Positions 1 to 8,623 of a DNA stretch of 64,000 nt are shown in pieces. The stretch covers positions 744,001-808,000 of the forward strand of contig NZ_SUKA01000001.1 in NCBI RefSeq assembly GCF_005049105.1. Direction: 5' to 3'. Within the stretch, counting starts at the first letter, position 1. Each line of letters starts with the position of its first letter. Under the pieces are notes generated by a model that did no database searches, was not told the origin of the DNA, and saw only the letters and a list, made by a program, of their open reading frames with translations. The stretch is from Sphingobacterium alkalisoli (GTDB lineage Bacteria; Bacteroidota; Bacteroidia; Sphingobacteriales; Sphingobacteriaceae). Made by a program: the position numbers and the translations under genes.

Positions 1-698
1 AATAGTCTATATATACCTTCAATTTGGTCGGAAACGTAGCAAAATGATCGCGTCTGTTTGCCGCTGCCAAATACCGTTAGGTCTTCATTCCTAAGGGCCT
101 GTGCAATGAAGGTAGGTAAAGCTCTTCCATCCTCCAGTCGCATACGTGGACCGAATGTGTTGAAGATACGTACGATCCTTGTATCCAGTCCATGAAAATT
201 ATGATAAGCCATAGTCATGGCCTCTTGGAAACGTTTCGCTTCGTCGTAGACACCCCGTGGACCGACAGGGTTCACATTTCCCCAATATTCTTCTGACTGC
301 GGAGAGACGGTTGGATCGCCGTATACCTCGGAAGTTGAAGCAACCAGAATACGCGCTTGCTTTTCTTTAGCTAGTCCTAACAGATTGTGTGTGCCTAGCG
401 AACCAACTTTCAAGGTCTGAATCGGGATGCGTAAATAATCTATCGGGCTGGCGGGCGACGCAAAATGGAGAATATAATCCAGCTCTCCGGGTACATGTAC
501 GAATTTGGAAACATCATGGTGATGGAATTCAAAATTCGCCCTATGGAAAAGGTGTTCGATATTTTCGATATTCCCGGTAATCAGATTATCCATCGCAATA
601 ACTTGATAATTTTCGTGAATAAAACGATCACAAAGGTGTGAACCCAAAAATCCTGCTGCACCGGTTATAAGTATTCTTTTTTGAGCCTTCTGTTGCAC
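1..698 (-). CDS. UDP-glucuronate decarboxylase-like NAD-dependent epimerase (3' end cut off by window)
   Basis: Extended short-chain dehydrogenase/reductase that binds NAD at the N terminus. The translation begins [22 protein letters not shown], with the GxxGxxG dinucleotide-binding loop. It continues with STSEVYGDP (catalytic Ser/Thr region), YDEAKR (the YxxxK catalytic pair) and NTFGPRM, an order typical of UDP-glucuronic acid decarboxylase (UXS), which makes UDP-xylose for envelope glycans. Other UDP-sugar epimerases share the fold, so the substrate is inferred. No ATG lies in frame near the start; GTG at 696-698 places the Rossmann loop at the usual distance from the N terminus. The gene runs off the left edge, so about 80 C-terminal residues are missing. 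It is divergent from waaA, and both are envelope-polysaccharide functions. Confidence 0.85.
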   Translation of the reverse strand, partial: MQQKAQKRILITGAAGFLGSHLCDRFIHENYQVIAMDNLITGNIENIEHLFHRANFEFHHHDVSKFVHVPGELDYILHFASPASPIDYLRIPIQTLKVGSLGTHNLLGLAKEKQARILVASTSEVYGDPTVSPQSEEYWGNVNPVGPRGVYDEAKRFQEAMTMAYHNFHGLDTRIVRIFNTFGPRMRLEDGRALPTFIAQALRNEDLTVFGSGKQTRSFCYVSDQIEGIYRL

Positions 699-732
699 TT
701 TGTCGTGAATTAGAAAAGGTTTAATATCTTTG
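699..732 (+). promoter_or_regulatory. Predicted Bacteroidota-type promoter of waaA
   Basis: TTTG at 699-702 and TATCTTTG at 725-732 match the Bacteroidota -33 (TTTG) and -7 (TAnnTTTG) boxes with a 22-bp gap, slightly longer than usual. The ATG of waaA follows 26 bp downstream. The site touches the start of the divergent epimerase gene. Confidence 0.5.
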
Positions 733-758
733 ACGAATATAAGTATTATTTCATTAAT

Positions 759-2003
759 ATGCGGATACTGTACGATCTGGGAATTGTTTTTTACGGTATG
801 ATACTACGGTTGATAGCTCCTTTTCATACCAAGGCACAACGTTGGGTAGACGGTCGAAAAGGGCTGTTAAAACACATAAAACACACGGTTGAAAAAGGTC
901 AGGAACACATCTGGTTTCATTTTGCTTCCTTAGGAGAGTTCGAGCAAGGAAGGGCGGTTTTGGAACAGATCAGAAAGAAATATCCTCATGAAAAAATTGT
1001 AATAACTTTTTTCTCGCCCTCAGGTTATGAGATTCGTAAAAACACAACCTTGGCTGATTATGTGTTTTATTTACCCGAGGATTCTGCCAGAAATGCACGC
1101 GATTTTTTGGAAGCGATCAATCCTAAATTTGCCATTTTTACAAAATACGAATATTGGTACCATTATTTTAATCAGCTCCATAAACGTAAGACTCGTCTGC
1201 TCCTGATTTCCGCTATTTTCAGAGAGGAGCAACTTTTTTTTAAGCCCTACGGTGGTTTTTATCGATCAATTCTCAAGAAGGTAACTTTTTTTTTCACACA
1301 GAATATGGATAGCGTACATATGTTAAAGTGGATTGGAATTACCCATGCGGGGTTGGCGGGTGATACCCGATTCGACCGGGTGGTGGAGTTGCCCAAGAAA
1401 CATCAGGAAATCCTTCCCATAAAGCAATTTGTCGGTAATCAGCATGTACTTGTTGCGGGGAGTACCTGGCCAACGGATGAAGCGCTATTACAGCAGCTTG
1501 CCATACAATATCCATTGTGGAAATTTATAGTTGCCCCACATGAGGTGAATGATAATCATATACATAGCCTGCTTAAACTCTTTCCTCAGGCCATTAAGTT
1601 TTCCGAATTTTCATCCTATACCGCTGCCAAAATTGAAGCAGCGCAAATATTGCTCATTGACAATATTGGCATGTTATCGTCTCTCTACTATTATGGCGAC
1701 GTTGCATATATAGGAGGTGGCTTTGGTGTCGGGATCCATAATACATTGGAAGCGGCGACCTATGGTATGCCGATTATCTTTGGTCCAAAATATGAAAAGT
1801 TTCAGGAAGCGGTAGATCTCGTCACGTTAACGGCTGGATTTTCTATTGCCAACTACAACGACTTGCAGGGTGTTTTTAGATCGCTGAACGAACAGGAACG
1901 CCGGAAGATTTGTGGGGAAGCCGCTAGTGCGTATGTGAAACAACGTGCTGGTGCGACACAGATCATTATGAAATACCTGGAAACCGAAAAGCTTTTGGGA
2001 TAA
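759..2003 (+). CDS. waaA: 3-deoxy-D-manno-octulosonic acid (Kdo) transferase
   Basis: GT30 family inner-membrane glycosyltransferase that moves Kdo from CMP-Kdo to lipid A precursor in lipopolysaccharide synthesis. The 414 residues are the normal family length. An N-terminal hydrophobic anchor (about residues 3-20) is followed by the conserved [13 protein letters not shown] segment of the acceptor-side Rossmann domain. The C-terminal donor-side motif [15 protein letters not shown] is the Bacteroidota version of the GT30 CMP-Kdo-binding region, followed by GMPIIFGP. The ATG at 759 has a good promoter upstream. The gene is a single-copy core function and marks the left border of the accessory carbohydrate block. 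It converges with the GMC gene across a stem-loop. Confidence 0.95.
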   Translation: MRILYDLGIVFYGMILRLIAPFHTKAQRWVDGRKGLLKHIKHTVEKGQEHIWFHFASLGEFEQGRAVLEQIRKKYPHEKIVITFFSPSGYEIRKNTTLADYVFYLPEDSARNARDFLEAINPKFAIFTKYEYWYHYFNQLHKRKTRLLLISAIFREEQLFFKPYGGFYRSILKKVTFFFTQNMDSVHMLKWIGITHAGLAGDTRFDRVVELPKKHQEILPIKQFVGNQHVLVAGSTWPTDEALLQQLAIQYPLWKFIVAPHEVNDNHIHSLLKLFPQAIKFSEFSSYTAAKIEAAQILLIDNIGMLSSLYYYGDVAYIGGGFGVGIHNTLEAATYGMPIIFGPKYEKFQEAVDLVTLTAGFSIANYNDLQGVFRSLNEQERRKICGEAASAYVKQRAGATQIIMKYLETEKLLG

Positions 2004-2006
2004 ATG

Positions 2007-2041
2007 AAGAAGGTACCGGCTACTGAAACCAGTACCTTCTT
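2007..2041. terminator. Stem-loop between convergent waaA and GMC genes
   Basis: A perfect 10-bp stem (AAGAAGGTAC / GTACCTTCTT) with a 15-nt loop lies directly after the waaA stop codon. There is no clear T-tract on either side, so it may act as a bidirectional terminator or an mRNA 3'-end stabiliser. Confidence 0.6.
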
Positions 2042-2102
2042 AACGCTCGATTAGGACAGCTTAAACAGTACACTGTAAACCAAATTTTTGCGGCAACCTA
2101 TT

Positions 2103-3836
2103 TTATTGTTTACCATCTAATAAAGTGCCCTTTTTTAATGACTTGACGGCGTGGTCCACTGCTCTCGCGGTAAGTGCCATATAGGTCAATGTCGGGTTTT
2201 GCGTCGCTGTTGATGTCATACATGCGCCATCTGTTACATAAACATTCTTACAGAGGTGAAGTTGATTCCATTTATTCAATAACGAAGTCTTCGCATCGTT
2301 GCCCATCCTAGCCCCACCCATCTCGTGAATATCGTTTCCGGGTCGACGGGAATCATTGGACGTTCTGATGTTCTTAAATCCGGCAGCCTCATACATCGCA
2401 GTCATCTGTTCGTAGTAATCTTTACGCCTTTGCCAATCGTCTTCGGCGTAATCTACAGAAATATGTAAGAGTGGCACGCCCCATTTATCGGTTTTACTTG
2501 CGTCTAACCACACTTGATTACTTTCCTTGGGGATAGTTTCCGCCATCATATGAGAATGTATGCGCCAGTTACTCCATTTTGAATCATCGAGTAATGCATT
2601 CTTAAGCGCGTCACCCACACCGTTAGTATCCCGAACCTGTGAACGATTGGCACTGAAAGCTGCTGCCCAACCGCGCAAGAAATCTGTTTCCTGACTATCC
2701 ACATTACGGAAGTTCGGGATATACCCCCCACCGGCTGGATTTCGACCATCTGTTCGATATTCGAGAAGACCATCATATTCCGCACTGATACGTGCGGTGT
2801 AGTTGTGAAAAGCAATATATTTTCCTAGCAGTCCGTTGTCATTTCCTAGTCCTTCCGGAAAACGGTCCGACTTAGAGTTGAGTAGAATAAGATTGGTATT
2901 TAAAGCCGCAGCATTAACAAAAATTACCTCAGCGAAGAAATCTATTTCCTCAAGTGATTCTGTATCAATTACTTTTACACCTTTCGCTTTGCCCGATTCT
3001 TGGTCGTACAGTATCGAATGCACTACCGAATGGGGACGTAAGGTGAGATTACCCGTTTTTTGTGCCCAAGGAAGAGTAGAGGCATTGCTGCTGAAGTAAC
3101 CTCCAAAAGGACAACCACGCTGGCACAGTACGCGGTGCTGACATTTAACACGTCCCTGCTGAAGATGGATAGGCTGTGGATCGGAGAGGTGTGCGCACCT
3201 CGCACTGATGACGTGCCTGTTTTTAAAGTGCTGATTGACGGATTGACGGAAATAATCTTCCGCCGCATTCAACGGGTAACCCGGTAAAAAATCACCATCC
3301 GGGAGTGTAGATAGCCCATCCTTATTGCCCGCAATACCAACGAAACGTTCTACGTAACTGTACCATGGATCGATGTCATGATACCGGATAGGCCAATCCA
3401 CCGCAAAGCCGTCACGTGCAGGTCCTTCAAAATCATATTCGCTCCAGCGCTGCGTTTGCCGTGCCCATATCAATGATTTTCCACCAACCTGATATCCGCG
3501 AATCCAATCGAAATCTTTCTCCTGAATATAAGGATGTTCCTCATCTTTCGCGAAAAAATGTTGGGTGTCCTCTCTGTACGCGTAACATCTGTTGGCAATC
3601 GGATTCGTTTGCTTATCGGCATAGGTTATTTCATTACGGTGTTCCAATTCATATGGATAGAGGTTAGTCGTTGGGTAGTCTTTGACATGTACCACATCGC
3701 GTCCGCGTTCGAGGACGAGCGTTTTTAAACCTTTTTCGGTGAATTCCTTTGCCGCCCAACCCCCACTTGCTCCGGATCCGATTACAATAGCATCGAAAAC
3801 GCGAGTCTTTACATCATCTATATTTAAGTTTGCCAT
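2103..3836 (-). CDS. GMC-family FAD-dependent oxidoreductase (sugar dehydrogenase large subunit type)
   Basis: Flavoprotein of 577 residues. The N terminus carries the FAD-binding motif GSGASGG (residues 20-26) and an LERG ribose-binding element. The C-terminal GMC domain carries HEMGGARMG, with the presumed catalytic His, and TQNPTLT, with the conserved Asn. Cysteines at about 232, 238 and 242 (C-x5-C-x3-C, then PFGG) lie near the position of the 3Fe-4S cysteines of FAD glucose dehydrogenase alpha subunits. The protein has no signal peptide, but the gene follows a Tat-signal small subunit by 44 bp, as in gluconate-2-dehydrogenase and glucoside 3-dehydrogenase complexes, where the large subunit is exported together with the small one. 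The likely role is periplasmic oxidation of a sugar or glycoside; the substrate is unknown. It is the last gene of the SusC/D operon that starts at 12055. Confidence 0.85.
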   Translation of the reverse strand: MANLNIDDVKTRVFDAIVIGSGASGGWAAKEFTEKGLKTLVLERGRDVVHVKDYPTTNLYPYELEHRNEITYADKQTNPIANRCYAYREDTQHFFAKDEEHPYIQEKDFDWIRGYQVGGKSLIWARQTQRWSEYDFEGPARDGFAVDWPIRYHDIDPWYSYVERFVGIAGNKDGLSTLPDGDFLPGYPLNAAEDYFRQSVNQHFKNRHVISARCAHLSDPQPIHLQQGRVKCQHRVLCQRGCPFGGYFSSNASTLPWAQKTGNLTLRPHSVVHSILYDQESGKAKGVKVIDTESLEEIDFFAEVIFVNAAALNTNLILLNSKSDRFPEGLGNDNGLLGKYIAFHNYTARISAEYDGLLEYRTDGRNPAGGGYIPNFRNVDSQETDFLRGWAAAFSANRSQVRDTNGVGDALKNALLDDSKWSNWRIHSHMMAETIPKESNQVWLDASKTDKWGVPLLHISVDYAEDDWQRRKDYYEQMTAMYEAAGFKNIRTSNDSRRPGNDIHEMGGARMGNDAKTSLLNKWNQLHLCKNVYVTDGACMTSTATQNPTLTYMALTARAVDHAVKSLKKGTLLDGKQ

Positions 3837-3880
3837 TCTTTTATATGTTCTCTCTTATTTTGTTTCTCTTCTACGGGCCG

Positions 3881-4408
3881 TCAGGCCATTTTTACATAGC
3901 CATTATATCGACCGGGGACTAACTCGTATTTTTTCAAGTCAGTCATCACATACTTCGAATTCACAAACCCCTGTATGGTTCGGCGTTTGGTAATGGCATA
4001 AAACCGTTTTATCTGTTCATCTTTTACTTCCTTCATCTCTTCTAAAAAAGCAAGGCGTTTATTTGGTTCCAGTGTGATAAAATCCATTCCCATTTTCTCG
4101 CGCGCATAGGTAGAAAATGAAGCCAATCCAGCCATAAAAGCTGCTTGATCTTCTGGATTATGACAATCATCCACCATTTTCAAAACAAAGAGGTGTAGTA
4201 GTAATTCCCGTCCTCCAGAGGTATTAGAAGAGGGTATAATCGTCTCAACTAGCTCGGCTAGCAAATTTTCATGTTCTTCCTCTATCACCAAATGGGTCAG
4301 TTCAATAGTTGGCTTACCCGATTTTCGATAGCAGGCTGGAAGCAAAAGTGTACCGCCGGCGATAAACAATAACCTGCGAATGGCGATTCTTCTGTTGATC
4401 AAATCCAT
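3881..4408 (-). CDS. Gluconate 2-dehydrogenase subunit 3-like protein, Tat-type lipoprotein
   Basis: Small subunit of 175 residues for the adjacent GMC dehydrogenase. The N terminus MDLINRRIAIRRLLFIAGG contains twin arginines before a hydrophobic stretch and ends in LLPAC, a lipobox, which implies Tat export and lipid anchoring. The remainder is a helical domain (HLFVLKMVDDCHN, then EKMGMDF) of the size and character of the gluconate_2-dh3 family. Known family members form the gamma subunit of membrane-bound sugar dehydrogenases and carry the Tat signal for the whole complex. No cytochrome c subunit gene is visible nearby, so the electron acceptor is unknown. It lies 59 bp after the FAD oxidoreductase gene and 44 bp before the GMC gene, in one operon. 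Confidence 0.75.
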   Translation of the reverse strand: MDLINRRIAIRRLLFIAGGTLLLPACYRKSGKPTIELTHLVIEEEHENLLAELVETIIPSSNTSGGRELLLHLFVLKMVDDCHNPEDQAAFMAGLASFSTYAREKMGMDFITLEPNKRLAFLEEMKEVKDEQIKRFYAITKRRTIQGFVNSKYVMTDLKKYELVPGRYNGYVKMA

Positions 4409-4467
4409 ATATATAATCCTTTCTGTTTGAAATTACGATTTAATTCTTAATATCCTACATATTTTGC

Positions 4468-6114
4468 TTATGGTTTGGATAAGATCTGTTTATTTTCCAG
4501 AAGCATCTTCTGAAGAGCGCTATAGGGTACATCTTGCACGCTGATACCTTGATCAATAGCCAAAGATGCGGCTAAAGCTGCACTTTCGCCCAGTATCATG
4601 AATACCGGTTCCATACGAATGCTCCCAAAAGCGATATGTGAACTGGAGACACATACCGGAACAAGAAGATTTACGCATTCTTCTTTCTTGGGTACGAGTG
4701 AACCATAGGATATTTTATAAGGCCCCTTCTTGGGCTTCACACCGATATCCCCCTCATTCTGAACATACCCGTCGGCCTTTACGTATCGCTGTACATTGTG
4801 CGAATCCAGCGAATAAGATCCCATGCCTACAGGGTCAGAAATCTCACTTTCGCTGAATGTATCGTGTTCGGTCATTATGTGCTGGCCTACCATGCGACGT
4901 GCCTCTCTGATGTATAACTGATGGGGCCAATGTCCATTGTCTGTAAATTCGTCTTTCGCTAAGCCCCATTGCGCCATTTCCCTGCGCACATCAGCCGGTA
5001 CTTTCTCGTCGTTAGCCATGAAATACAGCAATCCTTTTTGATAATCTTCATGTTCTTTGATTAGCTCTTTACGACGTTCGTAACTCGCTTCAGGATAATC
5101 GTAATTCATACCAATAAAATCCGTGCTAAAGGGGCCATGGTTGTTGGTGTCCGTTTTGCGGTTGGGGATTGGGTCGAATTTACGAAAGGTCTCGCGCCAG
5201 CCCGATGCGAAAACGCGGGCCAGTAGCTCGTAGTTTTCCGGTTTATAATGAGCTGGTTTCGGAAAGGGCACGCGGTTATCGGGGTGGTTACTTAAACACA
5301 TCCGGAAGCAATAGGCCTGCAACCGATGATCGCCCTCCCCATAGACACCTGGATCCTCAGCTGACACCCCGTATAAAAGCCCACTCGTGCTATCACCGGC
5401 TATTACATATGGACTAATGTCGCTCTTAAACCAGTGGTCGTGGTGTAATACTCCAGTCTGTATGCCATTCCATTTCTCTCCGTATACACTATTCGCCTCG
5501 CGTCCCACGTGGTAGCTCACATCTGCAGCCGCCATTAAATCTCCCTCGTACGTGGCATCGATAAACATCTTTCCCTTAAACGTTTTCCCGCTTAAGGTCG
5601 TAATGGAAACAATACGGTCGCCCTTTTTTATCACGCCACCCTCCCGATCTAACCATTCATCTCGCCAAACTTCCAGCTCGTACTCTTTTACATAATCCTC
5701 AAAGACCTGTTCGGCTACATGGGGTTCGAAAATCCACATCGTACGCTCGTTACCATCTATTGCTGCTGTACCTTGGCCTTTGTTGCCGTATTCCGACTGA
5801 CCTTGCCAGCGCCAAGCTGCGCTATCCTGATAGTGCAGATACACACGATGATAGAAATCGCGTGCTAGCCCCCCGATGACCGATTTATCACCTGTATCCG
5901 TAAACCCAAGCCCCCCTGATGACAATCCGCCCAAGTGTTTGTCGGGCGATATGACGATGACCGATTTCCCCGATTTTTTTGCCTGTACCGCAGAAATAAT
6001 GCCCGCTGATGTGCCGCCATAGACAATCAGGTCTGCTTGATATTCATTTGAATGCAATTGGTTGCAAGAAACAAGTAGCGCTATGGTAACCACAGCCAAT
6101 AGTGTTTTCCTCAT
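4468..6114 (-). CDS. FAD-dependent oxidoreductase (FAD_oxidored family), lipoprotein
   Basis: Predicted lipoprotein of 548 residues (lipobox ALLVSC at about residues 12-17). A Rossmann FAD-binding N terminus follows: DLIVYGGTSAGI, then HLGGLSSGGLG, typical of the PF12831 family seen in many polysaccharide-utilisation loci. A long C-terminal part includes RREMAQWG and REARRMVG and ends with MILGESAALAASLA, a second FAD-contact segment common in this family. Reaction and substrate are not established for most members. The ATG lies 5 bp from the upstream SGNH gene, so the two are translationally close. Together with the GMC pair it gives this locus two independent flavoenzymes and no glycoside hydrolase. 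Confidence 0.8.
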   Translation of the reverse strand: MRKTLLAVVTIALLVSCNQLHSNEYQADLIVYGGTSAGIISAVQAKKSGKSVIVISPDKHLGGLSSGGLGFTDTGDKSVIGGLARDFYHRVYLHYQDSAAWRWQGQSEYGNKGQGTAAIDGNERTMWIFEPHVAEQVFEDYVKEYELEVWRDEWLDREGGVIKKGDRIVSITTLSGKTFKGKMFIDATYEGDLMAAADVSYHVGREANSVYGEKWNGIQTGVLHHDHWFKSDISPYVIAGDSTSGLLYGVSAEDPGVYGEGDHRLQAYCFRMCLSNHPDNRVPFPKPAHYKPENYELLARVFASGWRETFRKFDPIPNRKTDTNNHGPFSTDFIGMNYDYPEASYERRKELIKEHEDYQKGLLYFMANDEKVPADVRREMAQWGLAKDEFTDNGHWPHQLYIREARRMVGQHIMTEHDTFSESEISDPVGMGSYSLDSHNVQRYVKADGYVQNEGDIGVKPKKGPYKISYGSLVPKKEECVNLLVPVCVSSSHIAFGSIRMEPVFMILGESAALAASLAIDQGISVQDVPYSALQKMLLENKQILSKP

Positions 6115-6119
6115 GTTTT

Positions 6120-6803
6120 CTATTTATCTGTTACATTTAAGTTTAAAAATTCTATTATCTCCGGTGCGATGACCTCTTCTCCACCCTTCTTATTGGGATG
6201 TAAGCCATCCGGAACGTACTGCCTGAAAACCTCTTCCCCCTGATCTAAGATGTTCTGCCAATTGGTGTAATGGTCGATAAGCATTACCTTTTTTTGGCGT
6301 GCTACTTCCCGATACATCGCATAATACGCTGATAGATCGGGTCTAAAAGCAGCAGATTTTCCTATAGGCATATTCATAACCTGTAAAAAGATGTCGCAGG
6401 AATCGCTATAAAGACGCACGCGGTCAATCATATATTCCAGATTCAATTTAGCAAGCGCAACCGATGTCCCGTATTCTTTAAACGCGTCATTCATACCGAA
6501 CTCTATAAACACGGCATCCGGCTTTTTGGCAATGACACTATCTTCGAAGTTTTTGACGCCCCAGACAGACCACATCCCGCCCTTACCGGCGAGCGTATAG
6601 TGGACCAAATTATCTCCATACTCCTCCGCAATACGTGCTTCGACGACATCCATCCATGCCCTTCCATTTCCACCGCTGGACAAACTGGTGCCATATACCA
6701 CGATATGTTGTGGTTTACCGCTTTTCAATTGTTCCATCATGCGAGATTGACATAAAGCAGAGAGAGATAACAACATACTGCAAAGTGTAACCATTAATTT
6801 CAT
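6120..6803 (-). CDS. SGNH/GDSL-family hydrolase, secreted
   Basis: Esterase or acyl-hydrolase of 227 residues with a signal peptide (residues 1 to about 18). The family blocks appear in order: block I YGTSLS with nucleophile Ser40, block II LAGKGG supplying the oxyanion Gly, block III FGMND with Asn105, and block V DGLHPNK with Asp199 and His202 of the triad. Secreted SGNH proteins in glycan loci are usually carbohydrate deacetylases (several CE families); the acyl group and sugar here are unknown. The gene sits 55 bp after susD and 5 bp before the FAD oxidoreductase gene, inside the same operon. Confidence 0.85.
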   Translation of the reverse strand: MKLMVTLCSMLLSLSALCQSRMMEQLKSGKPQHIVVYGTSLSSGGNGRAWMDVVEARIAEEYGDNLVHYTLAGKGGMWSVWGVKNFEDSVIAKKPDAVFIEFGMNDAFKEYGTSVALAKLNLEYMIDRVRLYSDSCDIFLQVMNMPIGKSAAFRPDLSAYYAMYREVARQKKVMLIDHYTNWQNILDQGEEVFRQYVPDGLHPNKKGGEEVIAPEIIEFLNLNVTDK

Positions 6804-6858
6804 CTCTATTTTCGTTTAATAAGTTTTCGCGTAATAATTCCATTGTGCGTCTTCAATA

Positions 6859-8616
6859 TTACATATTATCCCACCCGTTGGATTGTTGTGGATAGGGATC
6901 GCCTGCAATAACAGACTCGATTTGTTTCAACGGAATTGGGCGCAATACGTGGAAATCCTGTATATTATCCTTAGGCAGGGTATGATTGGTCCATTTTGTC
7001 GTAAAGAACCCATGCTTCCGTACACGCTCAACTAATTTTTGTGTGCGAACAAGATCAAACCAGCGCAACTGTTCTCCACAAAGCTCGCGTGTTCTTTCAT
7101 CAAGAATATAATCGATGGTTATATCTCCGGGAGCAATCATCAGGTCGTCAATATATTCTTCCTTCGAGGCAGCTCTTTTACGAAGTTCGTTGATGTAATA
7201 AGCAGCTCCGTTGTTTGTAGAATTATTACCCAGTTTAAAAGCAGCTTCGGCAGCGATAAGGTATGTTTCGGCCAAACGATATACGATGATTGAACGCTGG
7301 GAGTCGAATGAAAGACTTGCACGATTGGGATCCAAAAATTTCTTCATTGTTGGGAATGAAGGATCAGTGTAGTTTTCGGGCGTCAGTATATAATAATTTG
7401 TCGCCCCTATTTCTTCTCTGGTCATGTTTTTGCCCGGAAGATAACCTGCAAGATTACCTTTTGCTCCACTTCTAATGGCAGAATACTTGGTGTTGCCGAC
7501 ATAAAATTCCTGGGTTCTATTCTGAAAATCGACCGGAGCTTTCCACTCGCTTTGGAATGTAGCGTAATAGCGCGAATCTTTGTCTACATCACCAAAGGCT
7601 TCATTATAAAGCCAGGTTGTTCCGTGATATCGCGCATAAACACGTCCATCTTCTATCTGTTGAACATTACCGCTACCATTAAAATTAAAATAACCGGCAA
7701 CAAAGACATGTGAAAGATGATTCATATTTGCATCCGATTCAGGTACACCATAAATCGGATCGTTTGTCATCTGTACACTATACAGTATTTCTTGATTATT
7801 TTCATTGCCGGGTTTATGGATATCTGCATATTTTGGCATAAGCTTGACGCCTATTTGCTCGCCATCCTCAATTAGTGCTGTTGCTACATCATATGCCTGC
7901 TGAAAATCGGTAGATTGAGCAGCACTGCTCCATCCACGGGTGAGATATACTTTTGCTAGTAGATGACGAGCTAAAGCTTGTGTAACACGGCCTGTATTTG
8001 TATCTTTCGATCCTGCGGGCAGGTTGCCCGGCGTTGTACAATACAAGAGGTCTTCGATAATAAAATCGTACACATCAGCCATAGGGTCACGCTTAGCCTC
8101 TTTTATAACCCCATCATTATATGTACGGTTCAATGTCACATCGCCAAAGAATTGCACCAAACGAAAATAAAGCAAAGCCCGGAAGAATTTGGTCTCCGCC
8201 AGCATAGTTGTTTTTTTAGTTTCTGTAATGCCCGTCATGTCTTGCCCAAAGTGCACAAGACCATTGCAGGTATTGATCAATGTATACGAAGATCTCCAGT
8301 AGGAATAAATATAGTCCGAACTGGGTTTGTAATTTGCCGTATAATTACCAAAATTATAAATGTCACCCGAAGCACGGCTGTAGAACTCATCGGTTCCAGT
8401 CACCGTCAACATATGGATAGCACTAATGGGACCATAAAAAGCGCGCATTCCGCCATAAACACCATTTAATCCAAGTTCAAATCCCTGTGGTGTATTAAAC
8501 GACTCGGGTGTAATTTTCGAGTGATTTTCCTCTTCCAGAAAATCCTTGCACGCCGTGACGAATAGTAACGGTATACATATTAATAAAAATATTAGATTTT
8601 TCATTTTCATTTTCAT
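6859..8616 (-). CDS. SusD/RagB-family outer-membrane nutrient-binding lipoprotein
   Basis: Surface lipoprotein of 585 residues that caps the SusC channel and captures the ligand. The signal peptide ends in a lipobox (FVTAC, Cys at about 23) followed by KDFLEEENHSK, the classic start of mature SusD proteins. Helical TPR-like segments follow (FFRALLYFRLVQFFGDV; YLIAAEAAFKLG), and the conserved C-terminal features RTRELCGEQLRWFDLVRT and LRPIP are present. The length fits the family. The gene lies 7 bp after susC, so the two form a translationally coupled pair. Confidence 0.95.
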   Translation of the reverse strand: MKMKMKNLIFLLICIPLLFVTACKDFLEEENHSKITPESFNTPQGFELGLNGVYGGMRAFYGPISAIHMLTVTGTDEFYSRASGDIYNFGNYTANYKPSSDYIYSYWRSSYTLINTCNGLVHFGQDMTGITETKKTTMLAETKFFRALLYFRLVQFFGDVTLNRTYNDGVIKEAKRDPMADVYDFIIEDLLYCTTPGNLPAGSKDTNTGRVTQALARHLLAKVYLTRGWSSAAQSTDFQQAYDVATALIEDGEQIGVKLMPKYADIHKPGNENNQEILYSVQMTNDPIYGVPESDANMNHLSHVFVAGYFNFNGSGNVQQIEDGRVYARYHGTTWLYNEAFGDVDKDSRYYATFQSEWKAPVDFQNRTQEFYVGNTKYSAIRSGAKGNLAGYLPGKNMTREEIGATNYYILTPENYTDPSFPTMKKFLDPNRASLSFDSQRSIIVYRLAETYLIAAEAAFKLGNNSTNNGAAYYINELRKRAASKEEYIDDLMIAPGDITIDYILDERTRELCGEQLRWFDLVRTQKLVERVRKHGFFTTKWTNHTLPKDNIQDFHVLRPIPLKQIESVIAGDPYPQQSNGWDNM

Positions 8617-8623
8617 CTCGTAC

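Noticed and set aside
389..580. Open frame of 63 codons on the plus strand
   Set aside because: It lies wholly inside the minus-strand epimerase gene, which has clear family motifs in the other frame.
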